This document shows positions 11,730-42,574 of a DNA stretch of 64,000 nucleotides, in pieces. Position 1 is the first letter of the stretch; every line of letters begins with the position of its first letter. This DNA comes from Corticium candelabrum (lineage: Eukaryota; Porifera; Homoscleromorpha; Homosclerophorida; Plakinidae). Position numbers and translations under genes: made by a program. The notes beneath the pieces are model-generated. The model saw only the letters and a list, made by a program, of their open reading frames with translations, was not told the DNA's origin and searched no databases. The DNA lies in NCBI RefSeq assembly GCF_963422355.1, contig NC_085085.1:8558664-8622663 (forward strand), in the 5' to 3' direction.

Positions 11730-11832
11730 TAGTCTCGCGTAGCCAGATCCTTCCCGCCTCACACACATATGCAAGACGCAGCGGCGCGGCCGAAAGGATG
11801 TGAGGCGGGAAGAGTCTGGCTACGCGAGACGA
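11730..11832. mobile_element. Short palindromic MITE of the TAGTCTCGCG family
   Basis: About 103 bp. The left arm TAGTCTCGCGTAGCCAGATC continues CTTCCCGCCTCACA and is mirrored by TGTGAGGCGGGAAGAGTCTG followed by GCTACGCGAGAC at the right. It ends only about 90 bp before the PEBP start codon. The termini match the larger element at 46892-47975 and a solo half-end at 35056. No exact flanking duplication is visible here. Confidence 0.7.
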
Positions 11833-11920
11833 ACTATTTTGCAGAAATTATTATTTGGAGGTTGGGCTGGCCCATTGTCCCGTATGTAGTGTAGGTTCTG
11901 TTTCTGATTGTCTCAGACGA

Positions 11921-12684
11921 ATGGAAGAGCACGGAGTTGTCCCAGATGTTGTAGATGTTGCTCCAGCAAGCACAGCCGAGGTAGGTGTACGACAGCAGCT
12001 GGCTGAACGTATAACTACTTAGCGCTGTTGTCTACTCTGTCAGATTCATTACGGCTCCATCAAAGTACAGCAGGGCAATGTTCTAACGCCTACGCAAGTA
12101 ACGGCGCAGTAGATAGAATGTTATCTAGAATTACCATTGTAGGCTGCTTTTGTCACGTGTACAGGTTAAAGATCCCCCGACAACAGTCAATTGGCCGACA
12201 GAACCAGGAGCTTTGTACACTATTGTAATGACAGGTAGAAGCTACGGCACCAGTAGTGACTAGACTACTAGTAAATGCCTTGCAACTAACAGTTTAGTTT
12301 AATTATTGATATATTAATTGTCACGTGACTGTAGACCCAGATGCACCAAGTCGTAAAGATCCAAAATTCAGAGAATGGCACCATTGGATTGTTGGTAATA
12401 TCCCTGGAACAGACATTGCCAAAGGAGTCGTACTATCTGAGTACATCGGAGCCGGACCACCACAGGGTACTGGACTTCACCGCTACGTCTTCTTGATCTA
12501 CAAACAGCCTGCTGCAGTGGAATTCAAGGTCCCAAAGCTTACAAATACGTCTACAAATGGTCGCCCTAAGTTTAAAGTTCGATCTTTTGCTGCTGACCAT
12601 GGTTTGAGGTCTGCTGTTGCTGGAAACTTCTTTCAAGCTGAGTGGGATGACTATGTGCCCAAGTTGTATGCTCAATTTAAGTGA
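11921..12684 (+). CDS. PEBP1: Phosphatidylethanolamine-binding protein (PEBP/RKIP family)
   Basis: Four exons in continuous phase: 11921-11980, 12044-12097, 12165-12234 and 12335-12684, with GT-AG junctions, giving 177 aa (vertebrate PEBP1 has about 187). The ligand-pocket signatures are intact: DPDAPSR with the following [11 protein letters not shown], and [12 protein letters not shown]. The C-terminal part ends with [17 protein letters not shown] proteins are small cytosolic proteins that bind anionic phospholipid head groups; animal members act as Raf/MAP-kinase pathway inhibitors. The start ATG at 11921 is the first in frame and gives the expected short N-terminus ([15 protein letters not shown]). 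A MITE sits in the immediate 5' region. Whether this is the direct orthologue of PEBP1 or another animal paralogue cannot be decided here. Confidence 0.93.
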
Positions 12685-13669
12685 TAACCAGTCTTTGTTG
12701 CCATTTTTGCAAACAGTTGACTGCGCTATTGGTTTTTGCAATCTTAGTTGTAACATGTTGCAACTATTGTGTTGATCAAGTGCTAGAATTAATGGTTGCG
12801 CTTGCATGGTATACCATTTCTTTGTTGTGTTCCGATGTGTCGAGTGATGTAATTGCAACAACCCTTACAACAGTCCTGTAATAGCTGAATGTTTTACATG
12901 TGACAATGTAGGCTTGTCCTACAGGAAGGACTAGTAAACTGAAGTTGCAGACGTTGGGGTAACATTTAATAAGTTTCAAATAGTCTACACAGCTGCTCTT
13001 CAAGACTACATTGATTATGTCACATTCCCTGGCCAGCACACTGAAAACTGCATTGAGTATGTGTCTGTCCGTAATTGGCTGATATTTGATTATTATCAGT
13101 ATTTAAAGTAACATATTGGACTAACATTCTGGTCAAACGTAACCTTGAAACTCTGCCCCTTGTTTATACTGTTTATATTTAGCAATATTCATTGTAGAAT
13201 CATCGAATGCCCACCTCTCAATTAACGCAATACGTTTATGCCATAAGAATTCAGGATGTCCTTTATGATACTTAGGAGATTAGTAACTTACATCATCAAA
13301 TATATATATATTGCAAATCAAATAATTTTACAAAGAGCAGCCAGTTTGCCAAATTTAATCGTTTGTCAAAGTTGTTGTCAACAAGCTACGAGCTTTCAAC
13401 AGCAAATGTGTGTACAGTAAAATCAGCCTGTGTTCCAAATGGCGACTGTACATGTAAAAAGACTCAAAAGAAATTGCTTAGTATAATTACACTTAGGCCC
13501 AGGTAGACTGCAATCAAGCCACCATGATTTACAGCCGTTGTTTACTAGATAGATGTTAGGATTTACTATTGAGAATCATGCAGTACTAGTGTAGCTAGAG
13601 TAGTGCATGAGATGCTGTTATAGTATAGTATTACGTCCATTTTACCTACCTAGGCGTTCCTGGCAGCTT
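12685..13669. other. PEBP 3' region and intergenic sequence
   Basis: No further gene. ORFs here are antisense or downstream shadows of the PEBP last exon. The stretch after about 12.9 kb is featureless AT-rich DNA with a short AT run near 13300. Confidence 0.45.
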
Positions 13670-13800
13670 TAGACTCGAGCCAGTCTCTCCCCGCCTTCGT
13701 CATTCCCCGGATAGTCAATCCTGGCGAGGATTGATTATCCGGGGAATGACGATTGACTATCCGGGGAATGACGAAGGCGGGGAGAGACTGGCTCAGTCTA
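13670..13800. mobile_element. Palindromic MITE with 9-bp target duplication
   Basis: 131-bp hairpin-type element. Its left end is TAGACTCGAGCCAGTCTCTC and its right end, read inward, is TAGACTGAGCCAGTCTCTCC. Both continue with CCGCCTTCGTCATTCCCCGG. It is flanked by perfect 9-bp direct repeats TGGCAGCTT at 13661-13669 and 13801-13809, so the exact borders are known. The right arm contains a partial internal repeat of the ATTGAYTATCCGGGGAATGA block. The TAG...CTA ends and 9-bp duplication match the larger element at 46892-47975. Confidence 0.85.
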
Positions 13801-13847
13801 TGGCAGCTTAGTTTTACGTGTTCGTTTTTCCATGTTGAGCAGATGGC

Positions 13848-13942
13848 GATATAGATTGCAGGCATTACAGTGACCGCCCCATGGCCACCCCCAAACCATG
13901 GAGTGGTAGCCATTGTCGCTAACCACTAGGCTACAGCGTTGA
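13848..13942 (-). repeat. SINE-like repeat, tRNA-like head
   Basis: Read on the minus strand it begins GTAGCCTAGTGGTTAGCGAC, which has the look of a Pol III A box, then AATGGCTACCACTCCATGGT, and ends with GTAATGCCTGCAATCTATAT. The same three blocks occur in order at 32930-33190. Family membership is shown by the shared blocks; origin from a tRNA is inferred. Confidence 0.5.
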
Positions 13943-14931
13943 CTACTAGTACAGTACAGTATTATATTTGACAACCATTTCGATTCTAAGTTGCGTGTGC
14001 AGGTTGTTTAATTTGTAGTTGAAATTCGCGGAAGTCGTACATCTAGGGTCTACTCCATACATTTACCTAATGATGGGGTGCGTGGCAGAACTTCAAGAAT
14101 CGCTTTAGTGGCTGAACGTAGCGAGGCTTCTAATCCGGGTCGCACAACAGAAATGGGCGTGGTCCTATAGGGATCTTCTGGTATATATATATCTAGATGT
14201 GTGTACACACAAATCTCAAATTTCTCCTCCCCAGGACCATGTTTCATGATAGCACCTACCTTAAAAAATCGTTTCCGTGTCCGACTACAGGTGAGTCTAA
14301 GAACGATTCGTCTAGGTGAGCGAACCGTGACGAAAACGCTTCATGAACTTCCGTCGCCCCATCCTTTTGTATTGTAGCTAGGGACTGTGTGTACGTGACA
14401 ACCAAGAAACACCTTCAGGAGTTGAATGCCACCTACAGTCAACTATTCATGCACACTTTCCATACAATCAATCCTTTACTACACTGTGCTGCAGCTAACA
14501 CTGTTGATAGTCAATGTTTGCCGAAATCAATTTCTATGTCAGTAAATACCATACCACTGTCGTTACAACGGAACTGAGTGCATACCTAGACTGTACATTT
14601 CAATTGTCTTGATCACGATCGCAAAACGACGACTACCTATACCAGGCCTATATACGTAATCTAAACTACTAGGAAGTTTGCATGTTTACTTCCATGACAG
14701 CTAGGGTTTCAACAAATACGTATTGTCTAGCTAGGACTCGGCGTTTCAGTAGACGGTCTGAAAACTCCGTTGGACGTGTTACTTACGAACGCGAGGCACC
14801 TACGGATACCGTACAACTAGTTAAATTTAGAATAGCAATTTTCTATTCAATGGCAGAAATTATGCTATTGGTAACATTGCGCATCCGAAGGTCAGGAGTT
14901 CCAGGCTGCGGAACTGGATCTCCCGAACGAA
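13943..14931. other. Intergenic region upstream of the CSRNP gene
   Basis: No gene recognised. The last few hundred bases should hold the promoter and 5' UTR of the CSRNP-like gene; no clear TATA element stands out. A short TATATATATAT run is at about 14180. Confidence 0.4.
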
Positions 14932-15800
14932 ATGTCGTCTGGAAAAACAGTCAAGTACAAGCACATCTCGTTCTCACCAGAGCTTCACATTCTTTATTTT
15001 GAACGACAGCAAGGCAACCAAGCGGTTCCAAGACAAGGTAGCCACCAAGTAACTTGAAGTTGCAGCAGCAGATTCTTTTCGTACGCGCAACCGTCAATAC
15101 ATTTACAATTTGACAAGAAATTGATTTTTTATTGTCGGATTGATATCACCACTAATGAGAGACTACTAACAGCTACTGTACAACGTTCTCTACGTTCTAC
15201 ATGTAGTTTTCTCATAATTAATTAATTTTTACAACACCTAGCCTTTTGCTAGCCTATCTGTCAGAATGCAGTCAAATTAGTTACATGCACGGATTAACTA
15301 ACTTGTTCTCATTTGCCTATACAGGTGGCTGTTCATTGGGAATGTCTTTGACCCATTTTAATGAACAAAAAGTAACTGTTGATGAGTGGGAAGGAAACTC
15401 GGGTGTGAAACGACGCCATCCAATTAACAAGTCGTCAGGTTGTTCGATAGAAGAAGAACTGCAGGTTTTTGATGCTGATAGTCGATGGAGACTGCTTGAA
15501 CAAGCAGGAGTGGAGAAATTAAATTCAGAGGAAGGAATTGAATGTGATGAAATAAGAATCTCAAGACAAGAGTGTGGATGTTATTGTGAGTCTTGTTGTC
15601 TGGAGACGTGTTCATGTGCGATAAACGGCATAACTTGTCACTCAGAAGACGAAATAGCATGTTTCCCATGCTCATGCAGTGAGGAGAGTTGCAAGAATCC
15701 TGAGGGAAGAACAGAGTATGATGGAGAAACTATCAATAATGCTAGAGAAGTCATTATTAAACGAGAGAACGAAAAGTTGGAATCTATGATCACAACTTAA
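14932..15800 (+). CDS. CSRNP1: Cysteine/serine-rich nuclear protein (CSRNP/AXUD1 family)
   Basis: Two exons, 14932-15037 and 15325-15800, joined in phase (donor GTAGCC, acceptor ATACAG), giving 193 aa. The junction restores the family's conserved block: HISFSPELHILYFERQQG, then VPRQGGCSLGMSLTHFN. The second exon has the helical RWRLLEQAGVEKL segment, the IECDEIRISRQECGCYCESC motif and a Cys-rich stretch (CCLETCSC, GITCH, CFPCSCSEESCKNPEGR). This is the CSRNP N-terminal domain, found in nuclear, Ser/Cys-rich putative transcription regulators that in vertebrates respond to Axin or TGF-beta signals. The protein is much shorter than the vertebrate members and ends soon after the Cys-rich region, so the acidic/Ser-rich C-terminal half is absent. 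The symbol is by family, not proven orthology. Confidence 0.85.
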
Positions 15801-16668
15801 TTGACCGAAATATCAGATGCATAACAATGTGTAAACCTAACTACATATTACTACTTGGTTGCTATATTTGCTCATTTGGCTGATTTACAGATCATAGTAT
15901 ACACAGATATAATATACACAAACTCTGCCTATTGGGATACTTCTGTGCAGTTACACATTAATGTCTGGGCAGTTGGCCAGCATGGTTGCGCTCTAAATGT
16001 TTCAACCTTAGCCCAACTATAGCCTCTCCTCTACTCCCTTTAGAAAGGAATGCGTCTATTTACCATTCCTGCAGGTCACAGCATGCATTGCTTCAATCAA
16101 CTTTACAGGAAACAGAAGGGCTAGGAAGAATAGAAAACAAGTAGCACAAGGAAATTGGGAAACAAACAATTAGACATCGATCATTGTCAATCTCATAACA
16201 TGAGATTCTAGAAGTCAAACTTGTATTCAATTTATGTAGAGTTTATATGTTTCTGTGGTAGAGCCCTACCAGCCAATTTAAAGTCAGTAAATACATCTGC
16301 CACGCAAACATTTCATGTTCATGTTTTCAATTGACAGAGATATAACATAATACACGCAATACATAATCTCATTTTCTGTGGTTCATTCATATACTATCTT
16401 CTTCTCACATGTTGCTGTCCAACCATTCAACACGATCAAGTGAGGGGCTTTACTGGTATTGTACTTACAAATGCAAGTGACAGGTGGCAAAAGCAATAAA
16501 GATGCATGTGTGGCTCTGGTAAAAGTTTTGACATTTCACAAATTACAGCAGTTCAAGGAAACTCAGCTACTGTTTCAAATTGATGAAACTTGCATGCTAT
16601 TTTACATGCCCTTCGCACCACCTTTCTAGAAGGGAGTTTATAACGAACACATGTTTGTGTCAACAGTG
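15801..16668. other. Convergent 3' region between CSRNP and glutaredoxin-3
   Basis: Holds the 3' UTRs of two convergent genes (CSRNP on +, glutaredoxin-3 on -). An AATAAA is at about 16496 on the plus strand. No other feature seen. Confidence 0.4.
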
Positions 16669-35748
<19,080 letters not shown>

Positions 35749-37040
35749 ACCTAGAGAGAAACTAAGCTCCCGGATGTTTGGCATCCCGTATAATGTAATA
35801 GTATAATATTTTTTTTGACACACCACAATTCGGGCAACGACTACACATACAGTTCATCCACTATACACACAATACACACAAGTAGCACAAGTCTAGATAA
35901 CCAACCTAACACGGACTAAAAATTTAAAAGAATTTATGGAACTCCCTCAAGTCTCTATACGAAAAAACTAACAAGACTTTAGTCTCTATTCCACTAAACA
36001 AATGTTCAGAACTAAGTCTGCAAAACAACCGTGACAGTCCTTGTACAAGGTAATTTACGGAGTGAATTGCTCGTGTCATGAATGAAGGTTGGAGTCTTTT
36101 GATCTTCTCTGAAGCTTCTGTAAACACTCTTTAGGTCTCTCACGTATTGACTCTCCTAGACTCCAAACCCACGTCGAATTATTGCCGCGCATGCAGTTGC
36201 AATTGACAACAAACTAGGACAAGTACGAGTGTATGCATGCGTGCCAACTGTAGGGCTTTGTGTGCAAATGTCTCTAGCTAGATATGCGTGCGCGCAGGAA
36301 ATGCATGTCTCCTGCGTCGATTAGCAACTTGTTAGTAGGTCTTATTAATTTTGTCTAGCAGAACAGTGACTGTGCTTCAGCTACTAGAGTAGGAAGGACT
36401 CTTTTCCTCAGTTACTAGAAACACTGCAACAGAATTAACCTTCAAGCTATTTATTGAGTTTGCTCCAGGCTACACTAGAGTACACTAGCTATCTAAATAA
36501 GTCATATTGTTTCGCGAAAGACAAAGTTGCACGATGACACTGAAGCATGCCACGAAGTAGGATTTTACGATGTCTAGCTAGCGAGTCTTGTTATGTAATT
36601 GTACCGCTCAAGGCTCAAGCAGTTTTGGTGTCCTAGCCTCGCCTGGTCAAAGAGACCCCGCCTATTTCGATTCGTTTCGTTTATTCTGTCGACCTCTTTG
36701 ATGTCATATTATTCGTTTAGTGTCATCTTTATTTTACTGCGATCTCTGTAAAGAAGCGTTATCATTTCCGGTTGCATTTCAATCTATCTACAGTAGGGTA
36801 GGCTAAACTGTAAGCGGGTGCTTGCTTCGTGTTGATTGGCTGTACATGTTGACAGTGTTTTACAGAACGGAAGCAAGATTAAGTAGGACAATAGATGCGT
36901 CAGCAAGTGCATACTCTCCAGTGCCAAAGCGACAGCTAAGCGATCGAGCGGATGCGACTTCCGAAGCCATTCGCTTGACACCTGGTACGTTCCTCGAATC
37001 CTGCTGTTCTTCGTGCTGGTAACTGCTCTTAGTGTGGTTG
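35749..37040. promoter_or_regulatory. Divergent intergenic region, GLRX3 / CNG-type channel
   Basis: 1.3 kb between the two start codons, with the genes pointing away from each other. It must contain both promoters and 5' UTRs. Base composition rises in G+C toward the channel start. No TATA box or repeat was recognised. Confidence 0.4.
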
Positions 37041-40000
37041 ATGTCGCAACAGCAAATCAAATCACCTTGCGAACGACAATCAAAGCGTGAAGAGGTTGGT
37101 CGGAGCTCGCACTCCAAACGCGTCAGAACGGCAGCAAACGGTGATGCATCTGTAGTAAAGAGACAGCGAAACTCTGCCCACTCCGTGCCCTTGAAATCGA
37201 AGTCAAAATCGACAGGTGCGACGTCTAGGCAAGAAAGAGATGGGTATGATGCCAACAAAGAGCTACCGGCAAGAAAGACAGCCGCAAGCACTTATTGCTA
37301 TTGTTTGCCTACGTTGTTTTCTATGCGCGTGTGGGTGGCTGTAGTTTGCCTAGCTGTTCTGTATAACTTCTGGCTTATTATCGCAAGGACGGCGTTTGGT
37401 GATCTGCAATCGTCTGCGGATACCGTTTGGTTTGCTCTCGACTACACTGCAGATAGCATATTTCTGGCAGATATGGTCATCCGGTTCCGCACCACTCCCC
37501 CGTCGCTGCCTCGCTATATTTCATCATGGCACTTTGTTGCTGATATAGTAAGTCTACTGCCATTGGATCTTTTATACTTCCAAGTTGGCACTCAGCCTGT
37601 ATTGAGACTGAATCGATTGTTCAAGTGTCATCGTTTGCTTACATTGCATCAGCAATTGAGGACAAGAATATCAGCAGTGGATGTTTGGCGTTTCTGTGTT
37701 CTGCTGCACAATGTTCTGTTGATTGTTCATTGGAATGCCTGTTTATACTTTCTTGTTTCCAAGAGCACTGGATTACCTGGAGATTCTTGGGGTTATCCGT
37801 TAAATGAGATTGACTCTGACTCGTTGACTCGACAGTATGTGTATTCTTGCTATTGGTCAGCCTCAGCTCTATTGGGACTTGGCCGGCTGCTGGCTTGCAG
37901 CACACCAGAGACCAATGCACAGTAAGTGATATTTTTATGACTGAGGAGCCTCCATGCTTGATGATTAATGGTTCGCTTTGCTACCAATACAGGTTTGCTT
38001 TCTCAACAGTTCAGTGTATTCTCTCAGTTGGACTTTTGTCTGTTATCATAGGTAAGGTGTACAAACAGACTGCAACAAAGAGCTGCATAGTGGCATAGAG
38101 GCACTAAAATAATGAAATAATGTTATTGTGGTACAAATTTAGAACCATGAAAAGAATATATTAATGTGACTGAGTCAGTCACAAAGTATTCATGCCTGGA
38201 ACATGGTAGTTAGAGATATTCGCGATTCCTGCCTTTTTTGTAAGAGTGCAATGTGTTGGATGGAATTAAATTGCTCTGATACCCTTCAGATAATCTTTCA
38301 AACAATCAGTGATAAGGTTATTAATTAAGGGAAGGTAGGGTTTAATTAAACATTGTCCAGTATCCTCTAGACAAAGTGAAACTTGGTGTTTTAATTAAAC
38401 AAGGTTCGTGTTTTGGCATCAAGTGTACACAAAAGGAATAGATGCCAAATCCTACTTGCATGATGCCTTCCCACATTACGTCAATGTAAGATCACGGAAC
38501 AAATAAAACTGATCGCCTCTGTAGTACAGGACAAAAAAACTAAACTCTAATATGTCAATATAAGATCATGGAATAAAATAAAACAGATTGTCTCTACAGT
38601 ACAGGACAGAAACTAAACTCTAATGTATTGCTCAAAAATTGCTCAGACTGTAAACATGTGGGCTAATGCCACAGTCAGCCCTGGTTTGCTTTCCTTCCCC
38701 CTTTGTTGGTAGTATCAGTCATGATCAAGACATCACACCCTCTAATGAGAATTTATACACTCAAGTTGGTTATTGACCATTGGCAGAATGACTGCTTCAA
38801 GTTAAAATCAGTTTAAAGCTAACTTGTTCCGACTAGCAGTATTTTACCTCTAGATTCTCTCCTAAAATGTGACCCATTCTATGATCAGAGTGAGATAATG
38901 TAGAAAGTATGAAATCACCTGAGAACTGTGCTCTGTAGCTTAATTAGCTTAATGAAACTGTAATAACCAAATTTACCTAATGGATTCTGTAAGTGCACAC
39001 TTGCTTTCTTGGCTGTCACTTAAGCGTTCCTTTGCATTCTAGATGTAGTAATCTTCTGGGAAGTTTAGTGATAATGTGATCTTTGCCATCAGGTTACACA
39101 TCCCTTGAAAATGAAGTAAAATCAAGTGCGAGAAATAGTGCTTTTAGTACAAAAGATAAATGTAATTGACAGTTTGAATAAGGATTCCTGACACCATGTT
39201 AACTTTACACGTATACTGTAACTCTAGAATACATCAGGTTCGATCCCAACTTATAGGTCTTACAAGTAGTATTGATTCGAGGTCCAGAGCTATAGCCAGA
39301 AGGTTCTGTTTCAAAGTAGTCACAACTGAGTTTCTTCTAGAAAGTTATTCTAGTTGGAGCAGGTTAAAACTACCAAGTTTTGTTTTGTTCAATATCTTAA
39401 AACTAATGAGTTGGCAGATAAGACAAACACTAAGTCAAATGAATTGGTCTAACCTCATCCTTTTTTGGTTGGGTGGATAAAGTGGAGTGCAGTGAGCAGT
39501 CTTTGTATACAGCATCGTATGGGAAGGTTTAAGAGTTTATCCATGATGACCCTTTAAGACTGACCAGGATCCCAACTGACACAGGTACGTGTCATATGTG
39601 TCAGTGTGAGTATGCAAGCAGCCAGTCAGTATATGTTCACGAGACCACCACTGCACACATAATTACATAAATATGCATCAATGGCTGTGTCTACTGTAAT
39701 GTATACCTATTACAATGCTAGTGTCTGCATTGTGCACTTGCTCTATTTCTGCATTCCAGGTTATGTGACAACATGGATGCATCATAGATCATCTCATGAG
39801 CTGTCTCTCAAACAGATTTTGGTCCGACTGCCATGATAACATATTAGGTAACATAATTTGATGTGTACTGTCTTTTTGTAGCAAAATACTAAGAAATACA
39901 TGGCACAGACAAACATTTCAAAAAAGAGCAGAGAAAGAGCACAAGACTGGATTGACTATGCATGGAGCAGGTTATCAACTTCCTTAGCCAGGTATTTATG

Positions 40001-41451
40001 TACTATGTCTTCCCTACATATCCAGGGGTAAAATTTGTGACAGTCCTTCCACTGTACTATTAAAGCTGCCTCCATCTCTGCAGCAAGAACTAGCAAAGCC
40101 GATTACTGTCAATGTGCTGCAAAGGGTAACAAAGGCTTGTTGATGTGGTGATAGAGCTTAGATCATCTGTTCCCACAGATTTTTGTGTTCCAAAATTTGG
40201 ACGCTTGCATTTTGAATGACTTAGTGCTTCGGATGAAGACTGTCACTGTACTTCCTGGTGATGTTGTAGTCAGAAGAGGCAGTGCAGGTCAGGAATTTTT
40301 TATTGTCTCAAGAGGGCAGCTGAAAGTAATAAGGTTGGAGATCTAAGAAAGTTATCTAAAACAAAATGCTATGACTTAATCATTGTAATTAATAGAGAGA
40401 ATGGCCATATTTCAGAAACACTAAGTGAAGGATCACATTATGGAGAATTGAATCTTCTTAGTAATCCAATAGAAACAGTCGATATTATCTCAGTTGGATT
40501 CTCTGAAATCCTTACTCTAACGAGAGATGATTTACATACAGCATTGAAACACTACTCAGGACCTACTGTATTGATGCATTTTGTCGGATTCCAATAACTG
40601 TTGATTGAGCTTTATGTTTGTCCAGGAATTAAACTTGAAAAGAAGTAGCAGTGAAAGACTGCCACATGATTTATTCCCAATGGGAGATCAATCTACAATG
40701 CCAAACACTGGTGTTAGGCAGAATCCAGAAGTGCAACAAAGAAATCACAGGTTATTGTAGAGTAAAGCAGGCATGTGATACAGAGGACTGGCATGCAGCT
40801 GATGACAAACAAACAAGCATGCAAACAGGTAGGTAGACAGATAAGAAACATCTTCAAGCAGGGTGGTCTCTAATTTTTTCTATTGTTGTAAACTGTTCCA
40901 AGTACTTTAAGCTATGTTGGTCATAGGTGTTCGTTTGAATCAAATTAGTCTAATGATATTCCTGTACTTCTGTTTTCATGACACACATTCCATTTCAGCA
41001 GCCATGATATTCATTCATCACCACCAACTGGTGCAAACAAAGTTCCTACTATTGTGGTGTCATCGCCACAGACAGATTCCTATATGGCTAATTCTCCAAC
41101 CTCTCCATCACAAAACAATTCGTTATACTCTGTAGCAGACTTACAACAATTTCTGGTGTGTACAGAGTAAAAACAGTAATCATTTGTGATACCTTGACAG
41201 TATTGCTCTTGTCAGGAAAAGGAAATTCACTCACTACATGACACCGTGTGGGCACTTGCAAATGAAACTGCTGCCCAAGCAAGAGAAATATGGCTACTTA
41301 GAAATGAGGTAAACCCTGTGCACTGTGCGGCATCTAATAGTTTTAAATACCTGTATTATAGGTCCACCATAATGGAAAACCTTCAACCAGAAAGGAATGG
41401 GAAATGTCAGAAATGAAACGATTTGATGAAGCAAGGACAGACATATTGTAG
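37041..41451 (+). CDS. CNG-type cyclic-nucleotide-gated channel-like protein, 11 exons
   Basis: Exons: 37041-37921, 37993-38051, 39760-39821, 39882-39991, 40044-40125, 40179-40333, 40396-40582, 40626-40750, 40999-41155, 41216-41308, 41362-41451; 2001 nt, 666 aa, continuous phase. A basic N-terminus is followed by six membrane segments from about residue 97, an S4 with few basic residues (RLNRLFKCHRLLTLHQQLR), S5 and pore (YSCYWSASALLGLGRLLACS), S6 (LSVGLLSVIIG), the C-linker (KYMAQTNISKKSRERAQDWI) and a cNMP-binding fold (VLPGDVVVRRGSAGQEFFIV, GSHYGELNLL). A polar tail ends in a helix. The family forms tetrameric cation channels in the plasma membrane opened by cGMP or cAMP. Odd points: Arg follows the pore Gly where alpha subunits have Glu, and the binding cassette lacks the usual Arg. 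Exon 3 (20 codons) and the exon 7 donor are the least certain; length and phase support them. Confidence 0.88.
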
Positions 41452-41465
41452 ATTGTAGATTAAAA

Positions 41466-41471
41466 AATAAA
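41466..41471 (+). terminator. Polyadenylation signal (AATAAA)
   Basis: AATAAA only 15 nt after the channel stop codon, implying a very short 3' UTR. Confidence 0.55.
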
Positions 41472-42574
41472 TACAAATTGGACCCATAGTTACAGTTACA
41501 GATACAGCCTAACTTGACATGTGTGTTAACATGCTTACTGATGGTTTTTTATGCTGATCATAAAATTAATATGATGTAATACGTACCGATTGTTGTCTGT
41601 GTTGTAAGCTGTAAGAAACATTTGAATGGCAGATATGCAGGCAAGCAGGCAGGCAGACAGACAGACAGACAAACGGACGAACTGCCTGCCTGACTGAGAA
41701 AGAAGACAACTTCATTAGAAATTATCTAAGCTGTCTACTGACAAATTGGTCACCCAAACCCCAGAATTTCTGGATTTCTGGAAGAAATGTTTCTCTTGTC
41801 AGCTGTGCTGTTGCAATGCAGAGTCATGCTATCTAGACTCTGTGCAGACAGCGACGGAGTTTCAGCATGCAGTTTTTCAGTCACCAGCTGGCTGATTTTT
41901 TAGCTTGAATGTTATATATGCAATGTTAGTAGTGTACGTGGATCACATTTATTTGACAGACAGACAGACAGACAAGCAGACAGACTGACTGTACTGTACA
42001 ACCTTATATAGGACTGGTTTCTGTAGATTTTTGGTTTGATAGAGGTTATGTGCAATCGGGACAGTAGAGTTGCTTAGTTGTGTTGTATGTAGTTTCAATG
42101 TTGAAAATATGTGTTGCGCAGACAGACAGACAGACAGAAAACTGTCATTGCTCAAGGCTGAAGATGTGAGTGCTGAACCATTCAGCAACCAGTTTTTCAG
42201 TCATTGACTATAGGACTTTAGTTTAAATTAGATTTCTTTAGTGGTTGCGTTTTACCCTAGGCTTAGATAGTATTCCTATTAGATTACTTATTAGTTGTGG
42301 ACTCGTAACTTTTGTGATTTAGCAGCAATGTATGATAGTTTGATGTTGGAAAATATATAAGAGACAGACAGACAGAGACAGACAGACAAACAGATTGTTT
42401 TATTCTCTCCCAAACTGCAAATGTAACAATTGCAAAAATGAAAGCATCCTAAGCATTAACAAAAACTACTGAAATGTCTGAAGGCATAGCTATTATCCTA
42501 ATGAACATAGTGCTGAATATCTACATCAAAGACAAAATCAGCTATCTTACCTACATGCAATCTACTTATCTTCT
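41472..42574. repeat. Intergenic region with GACA arrays
   Basis: No gene. Short GACA/CAGA arrays at about 41638-41672, 41955-41985, 42117-42140 and 42362-42395. The last two are preceded by TGTTGAAAATAT and TGTTGGAAAATATAT, the context also seen at 25-27 kb; the final one borders the next LINE fragment. Confidence 0.6.

Noticed and set aside
12433..12861. 142-codon minus-strand ORF
   Set aside because: Antisense shadow of the last PEBP exon with no recognisable product.
36860..37291. 143-codon minus-strand ORF
   Set aside because: Antisense shadow of the Ser/Lys/Arg-rich N-terminal coding part of the channel's first exon.
40396..40620. TAA at 40610 region (after VGFQ) as the true end of the channel gene
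   Set aside because: Further exons in continuous phase follow (40626-41451) and end just before an AATAAA, so a donor at 40583 is preferred; an alternative shorter isoform is still possible.
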